DNA of 52,636 nucleotides from Candidatus Hungatella pullicola (GTDB lineage: Bacteria; Bacillota; Clostridia; Lachnospirales; Lachnospiraceae). The notes beneath the pieces were generated by a model. The model was given only the letters and a program-made list of their open reading frames with translations, searched no databases and was not told where the DNA came from. The DNA lies in assembly GCA_019114305.1 (NCBI GenBank), contig DXFU01000021.1, positions 1 to 52,636 of the forward strand. Reading direction: 5' to 3'. Every line of letters starts with the position of its first letter. The stretch's first letter is position 1. Shown here in pieces: positions 51,150-52,636 of the stretch. Position numbers and translations under genes: made by a program.

Positions 51150-51474
51150 CAGCCTTTCTGGGAATTTTCACCGTTACCCTGCCTCTATGTACCCCGTCGT
51201 CTAAAATAAAGTGATCTGCCAAAACTTTTAAAAATCCGTCTATATCCGCCTTAGCCTGTTCTCTGGTTACTCCGGAATATTTTTCCATAATCTGATCTAT
51301 CAGCTCTTCTTTTTCAAATTCTCTGTCCTTCATATAGTCCCAGAGATAAGCTCCGCTGGAGGAAATATACACAATATCAGTAACCTCTCGAACAGCCGGC
51401 CCAGTAGGTACAATGACATACTGTCCCGCCACTTCTCTTAAAATTAAACCTTCTTTTAATTTCGTACTTCCCAC
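51133..51474 (-). CDS. PqqD-like peptide carrier (RRE)
   Basis: 113 residues. LILREVAGQYVIVPTGPA, IVYISSSGAYLWDYM, and the helix EELIDQIMEKYSGVTREQAK followed by DIDGFLKVL form the winged PqqD/RiPP-recognition fold, which binds leader peptides and hands them to the radical SAM enzyme. The start is unclear: the GTG at 51474 sits right on the AAGGAG site, so translation may begin a few codons later at a non-standard codon. Confidence 0.85.
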   Translation of the reverse strand: MGSTKLKEGLILREVAGQYVIVPTGPAVREVTDIVYISSSGAYLWDYMKDREFEKEELIDQIMEKYSGVTREQAKADIDGFLKVLADHFILDDGVHRGRVTVKIPRKADDNGI

Positions 51475-51513
51475 TCCTTATTTCATGGATTGTATTCAAT
51501 GTTCGGTGTCCTG

Positions 51514-52269
51514 CTAGACGCTGTATTCATCCAAATTCACCGAAGGCAGTTCCACCGGCTGTCCTGGATTGTAAAGCTGAAGCTGCGCGTTCATGTCAAG
51601 AGTATACACGTCAGTTTCTCTTACCATATTCATCTCAGCCGCAATGGTAATCTGACTTGGATTTCCCTGTGAATCCATCACATATTCGCCGGTCACCTCA
51701 TTTACGGTTACCTCCCGTCCTTCCTGATTGATCATCAGCATCTCAATCAAAGGTTCTGCTGTCTCCTGAAGTTTATCGTCAGCAAGATCAAAGGTAACAA
51801 TCTTATTGCCATCTTTCTCCCAGTAGACGATACGGTCATACCATTCTTTGTCCGTATACATTAAATTGGTAAATGAAGCAACCTGGCTCTGCGCCTCCTC
51901 ACTGGAAACTGCAGACCTGGTTTTTGTTCCCATCCAATCTACATAGGAATATCCGTTCTCATAATAAGTATTGTAATAAATCCGGCTGCCTAAGGAGCTC
52001 ATAGATACATCCATATATAATTTTAGATTGGATGGAGAATTCTTCTGGACAGCCTTTACTGACATATCCATCTCACTTTCCAAATCATAATTCTGATGAG
52101 CTTCTTTTGCATCTAAATTATAAGTTAAATCAACATCAGATAAATTTTCATAAGCTGTTTTTGCTTCCTCTAATGTTGCCAAAGAAGTCCACTGAGCATA
52201 AGCAGGCGTAATGGAAAGCAGGCTTATGGACGCTGACAAAAAAGCCGTCCGTTTCATCCACGTTTTCAT
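51514..52269 (-). CDS. Secreted DUF6612/LppX-like protein
   Basis: 251 residues. Signal peptide to about residue 26 (ITPAYA), then a beta-rich mature domain: ENLSDVDLTYNLDAKE, YYNTYYENGYSYVDWMGTK, TFDLADDK, VTVNEVTGEYVMDSQGNPS, NAQLQLYNPGQPVELPSVN. The pattern of long strands resembles DUF6612/LolA-like lipid or polymer carriers, but without a lipobox. First gene of the candidate peptide-modification unit, 39 bases before the PqqD gene. GGGAGGG precedes the ATG. Role unknown. Confidence 0.65.
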   Translation of the reverse strand: MKTWMKRTAFLSASISLLSITPAYAQWTSLATLEEAKTAYENLSDVDLTYNLDAKEAHQNYDLESEMDMSVKAVQKNSPSNLKLYMDVSMSSLGSRIYYNTYYENGYSYVDWMGTKTRSAVSSEEAQSQVASFTNLMYTDKEWYDRIVYWEKDGNKIVTFDLADDKLQETAEPLIEMLMINQEGREVTVNEVTGEYVMDSQGNPSQITIAAEMNMVRETDVYTLDMNAQLQLYNPGQPVELPSVNLDEYSV

Positions 52270-52318
52270 ATAACCCTCCCCTCTTAATTATGTTCATAAT
52301 TTATTCATAATTACATCT

Positions 52319-52350
52319 ATTATAATATTTCAAAATCAGTCTTATGTCAA
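52319..52350 (-). promoter_or_regulatory. Probable promoter of the peptide-modification unit
   Basis: TTGACA (52350-52345) and TATAAT (52324-52319) lie 20 bases apart on the minus strand; a TATTAT reading gives a more normal 17-18. The 5' leader to 52269 contains near-repeats of ATTATGAA. Bases 52351-52508 are AT-rich with no gene. Confidence 0.45.
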
Positions 52351-52508
52351 TCAATTTGCCCCAATCAGCGGTGGTAAAAATAGAATTTTTTTCCAGTTTT
52401 TATCGACAAATTTCACATTTTTTTCTCTTAAGAATTATGTAAGAAACAAATGCACATTTTTACTATTCCATTTTTTTCAACACCATTCTTATCCATCTTT
52501 TGATAACA

Positions 52509-52636
52509 ATCGAGTAGGGGAGATTTTCTCTCCCCTCTCACACCACCGTACATGCCGTCCGGCATACGGCGGTTCAACATAACTTCAAGGCATGACGCTT
52601 ATTGTAATAGTCAAGACAGCTTATAAGCCCTGCTTT
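52509..52636 (-). mobile_element. Group II intron, 3' end (domains V-VI and maturase end); continues past right edge
   Basis: On the minus strand the maturase stop at 52574 is followed by a domain V-like hairpin (52543-52572: CCGCCGTA and TACGGTGG stems, TG bulge, TGCC/GGCA upper stem), a domain VI-like stem (52517-52523 with 52529-52535) and the end CTACTCGAT at 52509, which fits the AY 3' consensus. The exon resumes 159 bases before the -35 box of the peptide-modification unit. Confidence 0.8.
52574..52636 (-). CDS. ltrA: Group II intron maturase, C-terminal fragment (cut by window edge)
   Basis: 20 codons, KAGLISCLDYYNKRHALKLC, and a TGA stop just before the domain V hairpin. The spacing and orientation are those of a group II maturase end; the sequence alone is too short to identify the class. 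It has the same orientation as the maturase start at 1-58. Confidence 0.65.
   Translation of the reverse strand, partial: KAGLISCLDYYNKRHALKLC

Noticed and set aside
1-52636. CRISPR array, tRNA, rRNA, riboswitch
   Set aside because: I saw no regularly spaced repeats, no tRNA cloverleaf or TTCRA-type arms in context, no rRNA stretches and no riboswitch core I could name. This was by eye; tRNAscan-SE and Rfam searches would settle it.

Overview
The window looks like a chromosomal (or integrated-plasmid) segment of a low-to-medium GC anaerobic Firmicute, most likely a gut Lachnospiraceae of the Hungatella/Enterocloster/Clostridium kind. This rests on gene families (RepA_N-type initiator, BlaI/BlaR1, LplB/LplC-type sugar permeases, tandem BY-kinases, class B sortase, GAG lyases) and Clostridia-like ribosome binding sites; no rRNA, tRNA or CRISPR was seen, so the genus is inference. 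Nearly all real genes lie on the minus strand.

Layout. 1-1104: 5' part of a group II intron (maturase start at the window edge) next to a terminator hairpin. 1148-12585: plasmid/ICE-like accessory region with a membrane-anchored helical protein, a secreted toxin-44-type protein with a small membrane neighbour, a DUF5626-like secreted protein, a BlaI/BlaR1 pair with operator, a decayed ardA, a TIR-domain protein, a RepA_N initiator and a ParA/ParB pair with two parS-like palindromes. 12866-15766: a graveyard, holding the first 51 codons of a chromosomal-type radical SAM gene, chimeric IS3-family remnants and an IS1182-family remnant. 15788-25552: redox and resistance-like genes (several flavodoxin-fold FMN reductases, an iron alcohol dehydrogenase, a lipoprotein-like flavin reductase, GrpB-cytidine deaminase fusion, an aminoglycoside-phosphotransferase-like kinase), each near an HxlR, TetR, LysR or MarR regulator, with several broken genes between them.

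25821-37853: a glycosaminoglycan (GAG) utilisation locus, with membrane AraC-type regulator, PL8 chondroitin-ABC-type lyase, sugar-binding lipoprotein, two permeases, heparinase II/III-like lyase and GH88 unsaturated glucuronyl hydrolase. The three enzymes lack signal peptides, so oligosaccharides are probably imported first and finished inside the cell. No transporter ATPase, sulfatase or secreted lyase is encoded here.

38080-45903: a cell-surface/exopolysaccharide module with two tandem Wzz-BY-kinases, two Ig-like membrane proteins, a PHP-type tyrosine phosphatase, an LCP transferase, a class B sortase and a small SPKTG-anchored protein.

46032-52269: a compact candidate peptide-modification (RiPP-like) locus, with secreted DUF6612-like protein, PqqD-like carrier, radical SAM/SPASM enzyme, a 95-residue small protein that may be the substrate, an HPr-kinase-like kinase, an ABC exporter and a convergent nucleotidyltransferase. 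This is the most promising candidate for an undescribed system. The window ends (52509-52636) in the 3' end of a second group II intron in the same orientation as the first.
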